A stretch of 5,334 nucleotides of DNA from Dehalococcoidia bacterium (GCA_007571275.1 RKRS01000095.1:1-5334), one strand, 5' to 3'; counted from the stretch's first letter, positions 1 through 5,334 are shown. Notes: a model not told the origin generated them from the sequence alone. Made by a program: numbers and translations.

Positions 1-199
1 CCTGGTCATCGCTGGACATACTCGACTGCGTCGAGGATGACGAGCCAGCCTCTTGCTGCGGTTGCTCGGCGACCGCCTGCTGCTGAGTCCCGTCACCACT
101 ACAGGCGACAAGCAGCATCGCTCCTGCCAGTAGGGCGACAAACAACAGCGATAACATCCTCGCTGATAGTCTGCCGAACCGATATTGCGCTATCTCCAA
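1..199 (-). CDS. Lipoprotein, N-terminal part only (candidate phosphate-binding PstS)
   Basis: This gene is cut by the left edge; about 66 residues are visible. Read from a TTG at 199-197, the protein starts MEIAQYRFGRLSARMLSLLF. It has an Arg-containing n-region, a hydrophobic core (roughly residues 15-32) and a lipobox LVAC, so it should be exported, lipid-modified on Cys33 and anchored on the outer face of the membrane. A Gln/Ser/Asp-rich low-complexity linker follows, as in many substrate-binding lipoproteins of Chloroflexota and Gram-positives. The TTG start is chosen because AGGAG lies 9 bases upstream and the n-region is then positively charged; the in-frame ATG at 157-155 is an alternative that lacks such a good ribosome site. 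No substrate-binding domain is in view. PstS is inferred only from the upstream two-component pair and the Pho-box-like repeats; any ABC-transporter binding protein or other lipoprotein is possible. Confidence 0.75.
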   Translation of the reverse strand, partial: MEIAQYRFGRLSARMLSLLFVALLAGAMLLVACSGDGTQQQAVAEQPQQEAGSSSSTQSSMSSDDQ

Positions 200-208
200 G
201 ACGTCACG

Positions 209-213
209 CTCCT
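209..213 (-). promoter_or_regulatory. Ribosome binding site deciding a TTG start
   Basis: On the minus strand this reads AGGAG, with nine bases between it and the TTG at 199-197. It is the strongest Shine-Dalgarno match upstream of the lipoprotein gene. It favours the TTG over the ATG 42 bases further downstream. Confidence 0.55.
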
Positions 214-260
214 CTCGCTCACCACCGGCGTTGGCTCCTGCCGACAGTACGAATGACGGC

Positions 261-277
261 GCGCTCGTCCTGAGCGC
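261..277. repeat. Inverted repeat in the lipoprotein leader
   Basis: GCGCTC and GAGCGC are separated by five bases and form a perfect 6-bp GC-rich stem. It lies between the Pho-box-like array and the lipoprotein start, so it would be in the 5' untranslated leader if transcription begins near the array. No T-run follows on either strand, so a terminator is unlikely. Short GC-rich dyads arise easily by chance at this base composition. Confidence 0.3.
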
Positions 278-323
278 TCGCCGCAGCAGGCGATGTCTAG
301 GATCGAGTGAGCGCGGAGTTGCG

Positions 324-368
324 TGTTAACGAAGTGGATAACGCGCTGTTAAGGGCGAGTTATTGGTC
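324..368 (-). promoter_or_regulatory. Pho-box-like direct-repeat array (PhoB/PhoP-family binding site)
   Basis: Read on the minus strand there are four related hexamers: AATAAC, CTTAAC, GTTATC and GTTAAC. The starts of their TTAAC-like cores are spaced 11, 11 and 12 bases apart. The array is a distinctly AT-rich patch in GC-rich DNA, beginning 12 bases after the kinase stop codon and ending 125 bases before the lipoprotein start. PhoB/PhoP-family regulators bind head-to-tail to direct repeats with an 11-bp period, and the Bacillus Pho box uses TTAACA-like units about 5 bases apart, which matches closely. The neighbouring regulator belongs to this family. I infer that it activates the lipoprotein gene from here. 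No convincing -10 box was found between the array and the gene. Confidence 0.6.
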
Positions 369-379
369 ACTGTTCTGGA

Positions 380-1648
380 TCAGCTCTGTTGCGCAAGTGG
401 CACGCTGAAACCGAACGTCGAGCCTGCGCCGGGCGTGCTCTGAAGAGAGACGCTGCCTCCATGCACCTCGGCGATATGTCTGACGACGGCCAGTCCCAGT
501 CCCGTGCCGCCGCCTGACTGGCGGGCGCGATCGACCCGGTAGAAACGCTGGAAGATTCGAGTCTGCTCAGCCGGCTCGATCCCGATCCCGGTGTCGGATA
601 CGCGGATCCAGACCATCGGCGCTGGATCGGACGGATCGCCGAGTTCCGACAGCACCTCGATCGCGCCGCCCGCATCGGTGAACTTCACCGCGTTGTGCAG
701 CAGGTTGAGCACAGCGCGCTCGACCAGCTCGGGATCGGCCATGATCATCGTGGCGCCGGAACCATTGAGGCTTGTGTGGAGCAGTGACAGCCCCTCGCGC
801 TCGGCCTGGGGACGAATGCTCTCCACTGCGTCGGCCAGCAGCGATTCCATCTCCACGACTTCCATCTCTGGTTCGGTCAGACCTGACTCCAGCCGCGCCA
901 GCGCGAGCATCTCCTCAACGAGCTGCCTCATGCGCTCCGCTTCGGACTGGATGATTTCGCGGAATCGTTGGGCGTCCGCTGGCTTGCGGGCAAATTCGAG
1001 GGTTTCCGCCGCCGCCGAGATCGACGCCAATGGCGTGCGCAATTCATGCGAGGCGTTGATGAAGAAGTCGCGTCGCGCAAGCTCGGCCTCATACAGGTCC
1101 GACAGGTCGTGCATGGCCAGCACCACCGACCACGGTCCCGACTGCGCAATCGACGAGACCGGCGCTACCACGGTGCGATAGCGTCGGCCGGCGTGCAGTA
1201 CGACCATCACGGCCGGCGTTCCATCATCGACCGCGAGGCGAACGGCGTGGTAGAGATCGGGATCTTCGACCGCATCGAGCAATGGCGCGCCGCTCAATTC
1301 GCGGTCTTCCGAATTCAGCATCCGCTCAGCGACGGGATTGACGTATCGAATGCGGCGGTCGCGATCGAGCGCGATCACGATGTCTCCGGTCGAAGCGAGC
1401 GCGCGTTCCAGCTGGTCGCGTTCCGCCGTCCGCGCAGACAGTGAATCCTGCAAGGTCTCGGCCGTCAACGCTTGCCTGGCGGCTCGCGCGCGCAGTGTGA
1501 CGAGGCCGCGTTGGGCGGCCGTCAGTCCGAGGGCAATGAGGACCACACCGGCGAGCAGCGCCAGCGCTCCGCCGATCCACGACAGTTCGGATGCGAGCAG
1601 CCCAACGCCCAGCAGTAGCCCGATAACTCCGATGGCGACCGTACGCAC
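380..1648 (-). CDS. phoR: Membrane sensor histidine kinase, PhoR/SenX3-like
   Basis: This 422-residue kinase should autophosphorylate and pass phosphate to the adjacent response regulator. Two hydrophobic segments (about residues 4-20 and 25-45) are joined by only a few residues, so there is practically no extracellular sensor. A PAS-like domain (about 82-185) follows. The HisKA domain carries the phospho-acceptor His201 in ASHELRTPLASI. The ATPase domain shows the N box NLLHNAVKF (Asn319), G1 DTGIGI (352-357), F box IFQRFYRVD and G2 GGGTGLGL (379-386). All catalytic motifs are intact. The start is GTG at 1648, one base after the regulator's stop codon, implying translational coupling. The layout of two membrane helices, PAS and kinase core resembles SenX3 and short PhoR proteins, which sense phosphate through the Pst transporter and PhoU. 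The phosphate role is inferred from this architecture and the downstream Pho-box-like array. Confidence 0.88.
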   Translation of the reverse strand: MRTVAIGVIGLLLGVGLLASELSWIGGALALLAGVVLIALGLTAAQRGLVTLRARAARQALTAETLQDSLSARTAERDQLERALASTGDIVIALDRDRRIRYVNPVAERMLNSEDRELSGAPLLDAVEDPDLYHAVRLAVDDGTPAVMVVLHAGRRYRTVVAPVSSIAQSGPWSVVLAMHDLSDLYEAELARRDFFINASHELRTPLASISAAAETLEFARKPADAQRFREIIQSEAERMRQLVEEMLALARLESGLTEPEMEVVEMESLLADAVESIRPQAEREGLSLLHTSLNGSGATMIMADPELVERAVLNLLHNAVKFTDAGGAIEVLSELGDPSDPAPMVWIRVSDTGIGIEPAEQTRIFQRFYRVDRARQSGGGTGLGLAVVRHIAEVHGGSVSLQSTPGAGSTFGFSVPLAQQS

Positions 1649-1649
1649 G

Positions 1650-2327
1650 CTAGCGCTCGAATCGGTACCCCGCTCCCCGCACCGTGATCAGGTGGCGCGG
1701 CGGACCGTCCGGCTGTTCGATCTTCTTGCGCAGCCAGCGGACATGGACGTCGACCGTGCGCGTCCCGCCGGCGAACGAGATATCCCAGACATCATTGAGC
1801 AACCGATCTCGGGTGAAGGCACGCCCATCACGCTGCGCCATGTAGGCGAGCAGTTCGTACTCTTTGGGCCGTAGCGCGATCGGTTCACCATTCCTGGTCA
1901 ATAGGCGGCGATTCAGATCGAGCTTGAACTCGCCAAACGTCAGCTCGTGCGTCTCGACCGAGACGTCCTGCTTGCGGCGCAGGTGCACGCGTACCCTGGC
2001 TTTGAGCTCGGCCAGCGAGAACGGTTTGGTGATGTAATCGTCGGCGCCGAGGTCGAGTCCCTTGACGCGGTCGGCTTCCGACGTGCGCGCCGTCAAGAGG
2101 AGCACCGGCGCCTGCGAGTGCTCACGGATGCCGCGCAGCACATCCAGCCCATCCAGTCTGGGCAGCATCAGATCGAGCAAGACGAGATCGGGCTGCAGGG
2201 CGCGGGCCATGGAGAGCCCCTCGATTCCGTCCTCGGCAGTGCGGACCCGATACCCCTCCATTTCGAGATTGAACCGCAGCGTTTCGGCCAACGGCCGCTC
2301 ATCCTCGACGACCAACAGGGTGCGCAT
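1650..2327 (-). CDS. phoB: OmpR/PhoB-family response regulator
   Basis: This 225-residue transcription factor has an N-terminal receiver domain (about 2-115) and a C-terminal winged-helix DNA-binding domain (about 128-225, ending ITVRGAGYRFER). The receiver carries the acidic pocket Glu8-Asp9, phospho-acceptor Asp52 in LLDLMLPRLDG, switch Thr79 and Lys101 in ITKPF, all as in functional OmpR/PhoB regulators. ATG at 2327 is chosen because the conserved start MRTLLVVEDE begins there and GAGAGG lies 7 bases upstream. An upstream ATG at 2411 would add 28 residues with no family counterpart and is rejected. The stop codon is one base from the kinase start, so the two form an operon in the order regulator-kinase. 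Length and motifs fit PhoB, PhoP or RegX3 equally well. The phosphate assignment rests on the kinase layout and the nearby repeat array and is an inference. Confidence 0.9.
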   Translation of the reverse strand: MRTLLVVEDERPLAETLRFNLEMEGYRVRTAEDGIEGLSMARALQPDLVLLDLMLPRLDGLDVLRGIREHSQAPVLLLTARTSEADRVKGLDLGADDYITKPFSLAELKARVRVHLRRKQDVSVETHELTFGEFKLDLNRRLLTRNGEPIALRPKEYELLAYMAQRDGRAFTRDRLLNDVWDISFAGGTRTVDVHVRWLRKKIEQPDGPPRHLITVRGAGYRFER

Positions 2328-2334
2328 GGGCTGG

Positions 2335-2340
2335 CCTCTC
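2335..2340 (-). promoter_or_regulatory. Ribosome binding site of the response regulator
   Basis: On the minus strand this reads GAGAGG, with seven bases between it and the ATG at 2327-2325. It supports the shorter 225-residue product over the 28-residue N-terminal extension. Confidence 0.55.
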
Positions 2341-2438
2341 AACGCGTCATTGCTTGCTGAACCAAGTCGCTGGAGGGCCATGAACGCAGCAGTCGTCGCG
2401 ACCACCCGCAATCCGCCAGCACCATGCTACGCGCTCAA

Positions 2439-2451
2439 ACCAGCCGCTGGT
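2439..2451. repeat. 13-bp dyad in the divergent intergenic region
   Basis: ACCAGC, one central base, then GCTGGT: a perfect 6-1-6 inverted repeat. It is about 112 bases upstream of the response-regulator start and 132 bases upstream of the oxidoreductase start. It could be an operator for a dimeric regulator. The loop is too short for an RNA hairpin. There is no direct evidence of function. Confidence 0.35.
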
Positions 2452-2505
2452 GGTTGCGATCTCGTAACCGCGCTGCCCTCAGGTTATGTACGACGCTGAC
2501 CGTTC

Positions 2506-2519
2506 GCTAGCCTGCTAGC
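2506..2519. repeat. Tandem GCTAGC palindromes
   Basis: Two copies of the self-complementary hexamer GCTAGC are separated by two bases, so the element is both a direct repeat (period 8) and a dyad. The dyad extends imperfectly with TT and AA outside. It lies 64 bases upstream of the oxidoreductase start, within a likely promoter region. An operator is possible, but no specific regulator can be named. Confidence 0.35.
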
Positions 2520-2531
2520 AAGCGCACGACC

Positions 2532-2546
2532 AGGCGAATCTCGCCT
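2532..2546. repeat. 15-bp perfect inverted repeat upstream of the oxidoreductase gene
   Basis: AGGCGA, three bases, then TCGCCT: a perfect 6-bp stem with a 3-base loop, ending 36 bases before the ATG at 2583. The position suits a repressor operator near a transcription start or a small hairpin in the mRNA leader. There is no T-run after it, so it is not a standard intrinsic terminator. Confidence 0.4.
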
Positions 2547-2566
2547 CTATGGAATATGGAAACAGT

Positions 2567-2574
2567 AGGAAGGA
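2567..2574 (+). promoter_or_regulatory. Strong ribosome binding site of the LLM oxidoreductase
   Basis: AGGAAGGA lies eight bases before the ATG at 2583. It settles the start at MRFGFWPG rather than at an upstream in-frame ATG at 2556, which would add nine residues and place this site inside the coding region. Confidence 0.7.
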
Positions 2575-2582
2575 ACGACATC

Positions 2583-3494
2583 ATGCGTTTTGGCTTCTGG
2601 CCAGGAGCTTCCAATCCGTGGGCGGAGGTGCTGACCGTCGCCCGTCACGCTGAGCGCAGCGGCTGGGATCGGGTCTGGTTCGCTGACCATTTCATGCCCA
2701 ACAAGCCAGTCGGCGAGGACGCCTCGGACGGACTCGTGCATGAGTCCTGGACCACGCTCGCCGCCTTCGCCGCGCGGATTCCCCGCGTCAAGCTGGGTCA
2801 CATGGTTGCCGGCAATACCTATCGACATCCCACCGTGACCGCCAAGATGGCGGCGCAGATCGACATCATCTCGGGTGGACGATTCATCCTCGGGCTGGGC
2901 GCCGCCTGGCAGGAGAATGAGCATCACGCCTACGGCATCCACTTCGGCGCCCTGAAGGAGCGAATGGATCGTTTCGAGGAAGCCTGTCAGCTGCTCACCG
3001 AGATGTTCCGCTATCAGAAGACCAACTTCACCGGTGAGCATTACCAACTGGTCGACGCGCCGCTGGAACCCAAGCCGATCCAGACGCCGCTGCCGCTGAT
3101 GATCGGTGGTGGCGGCGAGAAGCGCACCCTGCGCATTACCGCGCAGTACGCGAACGAATGGAACGTCTGGGGCACGCCCGAGGTGTTGGCGCACAAACAG
3201 TCGGTGCTCGATGCGCACTGCCGCGACGTGCGGCGCGACCCGACCGAGATTCAGCGTTCGGCCTGCACCCTGTTGATGATGACCGACAACCAGAACGTGC
3301 TCGGCCCCGCCCGCGCCAGTGGCCGACCGGTACTGGGAGGCTCGAACGACGAGATCAAGCAGACTGTCCAGGCCTACATCGACGCCGGCGTCGATGAACT
3401 CATCATCCCTGACTTCACGCTGGGCTCCAACGCCTTCCAGCGCACCGAGCAGATGGATCGCTTCATCGAGGAGATCGCGCCAGAGTTTCGTTAG
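2583..3494 (+). CDS. LLM-class, probably F420-dependent, oxidoreductase
   Basis: This 303-residue protein belongs to the luciferase-like monooxygenase (TIM-barrel) superfamily. Visible hallmarks are the first strand MRFGFWPG, the segment WDRVWFADHF (28-37), the diagnostic stretch SGGRFILGLGAAWQ (97-110) followed by NEHHAYGI, the region ERMDRFEEACQLL (126-138), and the phosphate-binding stretch PLMIGGGGEKRTL (171-183). The pattern matches the F420-dependent LLM subfamilies of actinobacteria and Chloroflexota rather than bacterial luciferases. The expected chemistry is hydride transfer between reduced F420 (or FMN) and an organic substrate in the cytoplasm; the substrate cannot be read from sequence. 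The start is set by a strong ribosome site. It is divergent from the two-component genes and followed after 39 bases by a DinB-like gene on the same strand, probably in one transcript. FMN use remains possible. Confidence 0.9.
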   Translation: MRFGFWPGASNPWAEVLTVARHAERSGWDRVWFADHFMPNKPVGEDASDGLVHESWTTLAAFAARIPRVKLGHMVAGNTYRHPTVTAKMAAQIDIISGGRFILGLGAAWQENEHHAYGIHFGALKERMDRFEEACQLLTEMFRYQKTNFTGEHYQLVDAPLEPKPIQTPLPLMIGGGGEKRTLRITAQYANEWNVWGTPEVLAHKQSVLDAHCRDVRRDPTEIQRSACTLLMMTDNQNVLGPARASGRPVLGGSNDEIKQTVQAYIDAGVDELIIPDFTLGSNAFQRTEQMDRFIEEIAPEFR

Positions 3495-3533
3495 CGAGCG
3501 TCCGCACCGGAGCATGGAAGGCGGCTGATCAAC

Positions 3534-4082
3534 GTGGCTGATCGCAGGTTCGCCGAATTCGCCCAACGCAAACGCGCCGAGTTTCTCGACGGCGCGGCAT
3601 CATTGTCGTGGGGTCAGATCTGGTTGCGCATGGCCAATGCGCGGTTCGCGCTGATCGACGCGCTGCAGGATGTGAACCAGGCGCAGGCCGACTGGACGCC
3701 GCACGGCGCGATCGACGCCGCTGATGAGGGTACCTGGAGCATCGCCGAGATCATGCGACACGTGATCACGGCGTCGCCCAATATCGCGGAGATCATCGCC
3801 GCGACGGCCAATGGACGCACCGTCGTCAAGGGGCCGCCCGGCCAGATCGTAGCCCCGCCCTCTGACGTTGATGACTTGCGCGCTCAGGTGACCCGCGTCA
3901 GCGAGCGCCTGCTCAGCGTCGGCAATGCCTTTCCTGACGCCATCAACAACGAAACGACCGTCCCGCACGCCTTCTTCGGCGAGCTACCGTCGATGGCCTG
4001 GCCACTGTTCCAGGAGTTTCACGACCACGACCACACCGCACAGATTCAGACGCTCAAATCGCATCCTGACTACCCAGCCTGA
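3534..4082 (+). CDS. DinB/YfiT-like four-helix-bundle protein
   Basis: This 182-residue protein looks like the DinB superfamily. Members are small helical bundles that hold a divalent metal by three histidines and often act as thiol-dependent transferases or hydrolases. The candidate triad is His76 in EIMRHVI and His163/His167 in EFHDHDHTAQIQTL, which gives the typical HxxxH followed by a Gln in the last helix. The early helix has the usual pattern of an aromatic/hydrophobic face (WLRMANARFALIDALQ) followed by a TW-SIAEIMRHV segment. The start is GTG at 3534, with GGAAGG twelve bases upstream, somewhat far; the ATG at 3514 runs into a stop after four codons. It follows the LLM gene closely, so the two may share a substrate or a low-molecular-weight thiol pathway, but this is inference. 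Length fits the family (150-180 residues). Its reaction is unknown. Confidence 0.75.
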   Translation: MADRRFAEFAQRKRAEFLDGAASLSWGQIWLRMANARFALIDALQDVNQAQADWTPHGAIDAADEGTWSIAEIMRHVITASPNIAEIIAATANGRTVVKGPPGQIVAPPSDVDDLRAQVTRVSERLLSVGNAFPDAINNETTVPHAFFGELPSMAWPLFQEFHDHDHTAQIQTLKSHPDYPA

Positions 4083-4107
4083 ACCCGTTGGCGCGAAGCG
4101 GCGACGC

Positions 4108-4866
4108 CTACGCATCAGTGGCGCGGGGTGCGACGATGTACCCGCTCAGATCGCCGATCATTTCCCAGCGCTCGGGCTGTTTCCAGATCAACCAGGCTGT
4201 GAGCGCGCAGGTCAGCCCATCCAACGTGTCATCGAGCCGTTTGAGCGCCGCGCCCCGCGCAGCCTGCGCCGTCTCGGCGCTGAGCGCGCTGCTGACGGCG
4301 TCAGACTCGAGCACGCCCGGCGCTTCGCGCTGAATCAGTGTTCGTAGATAGCCCTGGTACTCCAGCATGCCTCGCTGTCGATCGGCGACACGCCCCTTCT
4401 TGTACAACAGCCGCTGGGCAAGTCCGAAGAGACGTATGTGAACCGTGTGCGGGTAGACCTCGACCGCAAACCGACCACCGCGGTCGCAGTGCAGCAGGGG
4501 CGTCGGATCAAGCGTGAAGCCACGCTGTTCCAACGCGACCGCCAGATCGATGCCGGCCGTGTAACCCTGTCGGACGGCGTGGTGCGCCTGATGGGCCGAG
4601 GCCTTGTAGCGAGCGAAGCGACGTGCAATCTCGCGCTCCACCCAGCGCTCCGGGGAATACAGCAGCGGCGCGTCGATCGCCGTGACGACCGCGCCCTCGA
4701 CGGCGGACAGCTCGCCCGCGAGGTCCTGCGTGCTGCGCACGACAGCCTCAAGGCGGGTGCAGCGCAGCTGATCGGGCGAGCTGCCCTCGAGCCAGCAGAT
4801 CCCGCTCGGGTTGCGGCCGGCCCAGGCCAGATCAATGCCGACGAAGGTGAGCGCCGACGCCGCCAC
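4108..4866 (-). CDS. DUF429 family protein (predicted RNase H-like fold)
   Basis: This 252-residue protein matches DUF429, a widespread family of unknown function predicted to have an RNase H/actin-like fold and suggested to be nucleases. The visible family pattern is first-strand FVGIDLAW with Asp12, TAIDAPL with Asp65, a following Arg/Glu-rich helix (RWVEREIARRF), EVYPH (136-140), and the late helix LDDTLDGLTCALTAWL with Asp213/Asp216. These acidic residues are spaced as expected for a metal-dependent active site, so the protein looks intact. The start is GTG at 4866, which leaves only seven residues before the first strand; no clear ribosome site is seen, but the gene begins eight bases after the crotonase stop and may be translationally coupled to it. 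It converges on the DinB-like gene with 25 bases between stops. The biological role is unknown. Confidence 0.8.
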   Translation of the reverse strand: MAASALTFVGIDLAWAGRNPSGICWLEGSSPDQLRCTRLEAVVRSTQDLAGELSAVEGAVVTAIDAPLLYSPERWVEREIARRFARYKASAHQAHHAVRQGYTAGIDLAVALEQRGFTLDPTPLLHCDRGGRFAVEVYPHTVHIRLFGLAQRLLYKKGRVADRQRGMLEYQGYLRTLIQREAPGVLESDAVSSALSAETAQAARGAALKRLDDTLDGLTCALTAWLIWKQPERWEMIGDLSGYIVAPRATDA

Positions 4867-4874
4867 GCGCGGCG

Positions 4875-5334
4875 CTAGCGGTTACGCGGCGCTTGCGAGT
4901 AGTCGCCGAAGGGACCGTCGCGCCAGGCCAGCGCGCCCTTGAGACCTTCGTCCCGCATCCGCCGTGACCATTCGTAGTGCTGCGACGTGAACGTGCCGAC
5001 GGCGTCGAGATCGGTCGACGAGCGCAACGACGAGTAGATGCCCATGTTCTCGTAGAAGCGGTTGACGTGCACCTTGAGTTGCGCCAGGTGGTCGGCGGGT
5101 AGATTGGAGACGCGCTCGGCGAGCGCGAGGGTCTTCTCTTCCAGCTCATCGCGCGGTACCGCGTAGTTGATCAGGTTCAACTCGGCCGCCTGCGTCGCGC
5201 GGATCGGGTCGCCGGTGTAGAACAGCTCTTTCGCCTTGCGCATGTTGGTCAGCAGCGGCAGAATCGCCGAGGTGCGCGAGCCGGCGAAACGCAGACCAGG
5301 ATGGCCGATCTGCGTATCCTCCGCCGCCACGACG
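4875..5334 (-). CDS. Crotonase-fold (enoyl-CoA hydratase/isomerase-like) protein, C-terminal part
   Basis: About 153 C-terminal residues are visible; the gene continues beyond the right edge. The first residues VVAAEDTQIGHPGLR correspond to the segment usually written as CD-VVAAEDA-FG-PE in enoyl-CoA hydratases, so the GTG at 5330 is an internal Val codon, not a start. The rest follows the family: KAKELFYTGDPIRATQAAELNLINYAVPRDELEEKTLALAERV, then helices to PFGDY. Crotonases act on acyl-CoA thioesters, stabilising an enolate in an oxyanion hole. The position of the second catalytic Glu of rat hydratase (Glu164, in the PE pair) is Gly here (HPGL), so plain hydratase activity is doubtful; isomerase, hydrolase, lyase or another crotonase reaction is possible. 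The oxyanion-hole region and the first Glu lie outside the window. It is followed by the DUF429 gene on the same strand. Confidence 0.85.
   Translation of the reverse strand, partial: VVAAEDTQIGHPGLRFAGSRTSAILPLLTNMRKAKELFYTGDPIRATQAAELNLINYAVPRDELEEKTLALAERVSNLPADHLAQLKVHVNRFYENMGIYSSLRSSTDLDAVGTFTSQHYEWSRRMRDEGLKGALAWRDGPFGDYSQAPRNR

Noticed and set aside
37..273. Plus-strand open frame of 78 codons at the left edge
   Set aside because: It is antisense to the lipoprotein signal peptide, which has a lipobox and ribosome site; the 78-residue product is Arg/Ala-rich with no recognisable family.
294..299. TAGACA on the minus strand as a -10 box for the lipoprotein gene
   Set aside because: It matches the -10 consensus at only three of six positions, and its distance from the nearest repeat unit (24 bases) does not fit a normal promoter spacing.
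591..1181. Plus-strand open frame of 196 codons inside the kinase gene
   Set aside because: It is Ser/Arg/Ala-rich, as expected of an antisense shadow, and the kinase on the other strand has every catalytic motif.
2328..2411. 28-residue N-terminal extension of the response regulator
   Set aside because: Receiver domains start at MRTLLVVEDE-like sequence, and a good ribosome site precedes the ATG at 2327; the extension has no family counterpart.
2484..2490. TTATGTA as a -10 box for either divergent gene
   Set aside because: No -35 element at 16-18 bases could be found on either strand, so a promoter call is not supported.
2547..3566. Long open frame (339 codons) on the minus strand opposite the LLM oxidoreductase
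   Set aside because: The plus strand encodes a clear, motif-complete LLM protein with a strong ribosome site. The antisense frame has no recognisable domain and is a by-product of GC-rich codon use.
4090..4108. Possible terminator hairpin between the convergent genes
   Set aside because: Only a 4-bp GGCG/CGCC stem with an 11-base loop and no T-run on either strand; too weak to call.

Overview
The window is GC-rich bacterial DNA (roughly 60-65 % G+C by eye) with tightly packed genes and frequent GTG/TTG starts. An OmpR/PhoB-type two-component pair sits beside an F420-type luciferase-like oxidoreductase, a DinB-fold protein and a DUF429 protein. This mix is typical of Chloroflexota (Thermomicrobia-like lineages) or Actinobacteria. 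I favour Chloroflexota, but this is inference from gene content, not a measured assignment.

Left part (1-2327, all on the minus strand): a response regulator (2327-1650) is followed after one base by a membrane histidine kinase (1648-380). After a 180-bp gap comes the start of a lipoprotein gene (199 to the left edge, truncated). The gap holds a TTAAC-type direct-repeat array with 11/11/12-bp spacing, the architecture of a Pho box. The simplest reading is a phosphate-starvation module: SenX3/PhoR-like kinase, PhoB/RegX3-like regulator, and a downstream lipoprotein gene (perhaps the phosphate-binding protein PstS) under its control. The PstS identity is inferred, because only the signal peptide and a low-complexity linker are in view.

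Centre (2328-2582): a divergent intergenic region carrying three short dyad-symmetric elements but no promoter that I can call with confidence. The plus-strand pair starts here: an LLM-class, probably F420-dependent oxidoreductase (2583-3494), then 39 bases later a DinB-like four-helix-bundle protein (3534-4082). They are probably co-transcribed.

Right part (4108-5334, minus strand): a crotonase-fold protein (5334 to 4875, its N-terminus outside the window) is followed after 8 bases by a DUF429 protein (4866-4108). This pair converges on the LLM-DinB pair, with only 25 bases between the stop codons. No RNA genes, CRISPR arrays, insertion sequences or phage genes were seen. The window looks like ordinary chromosome; the best regulatory signal is the Pho-box-like array. 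I found no clearly novel multi-gene system.
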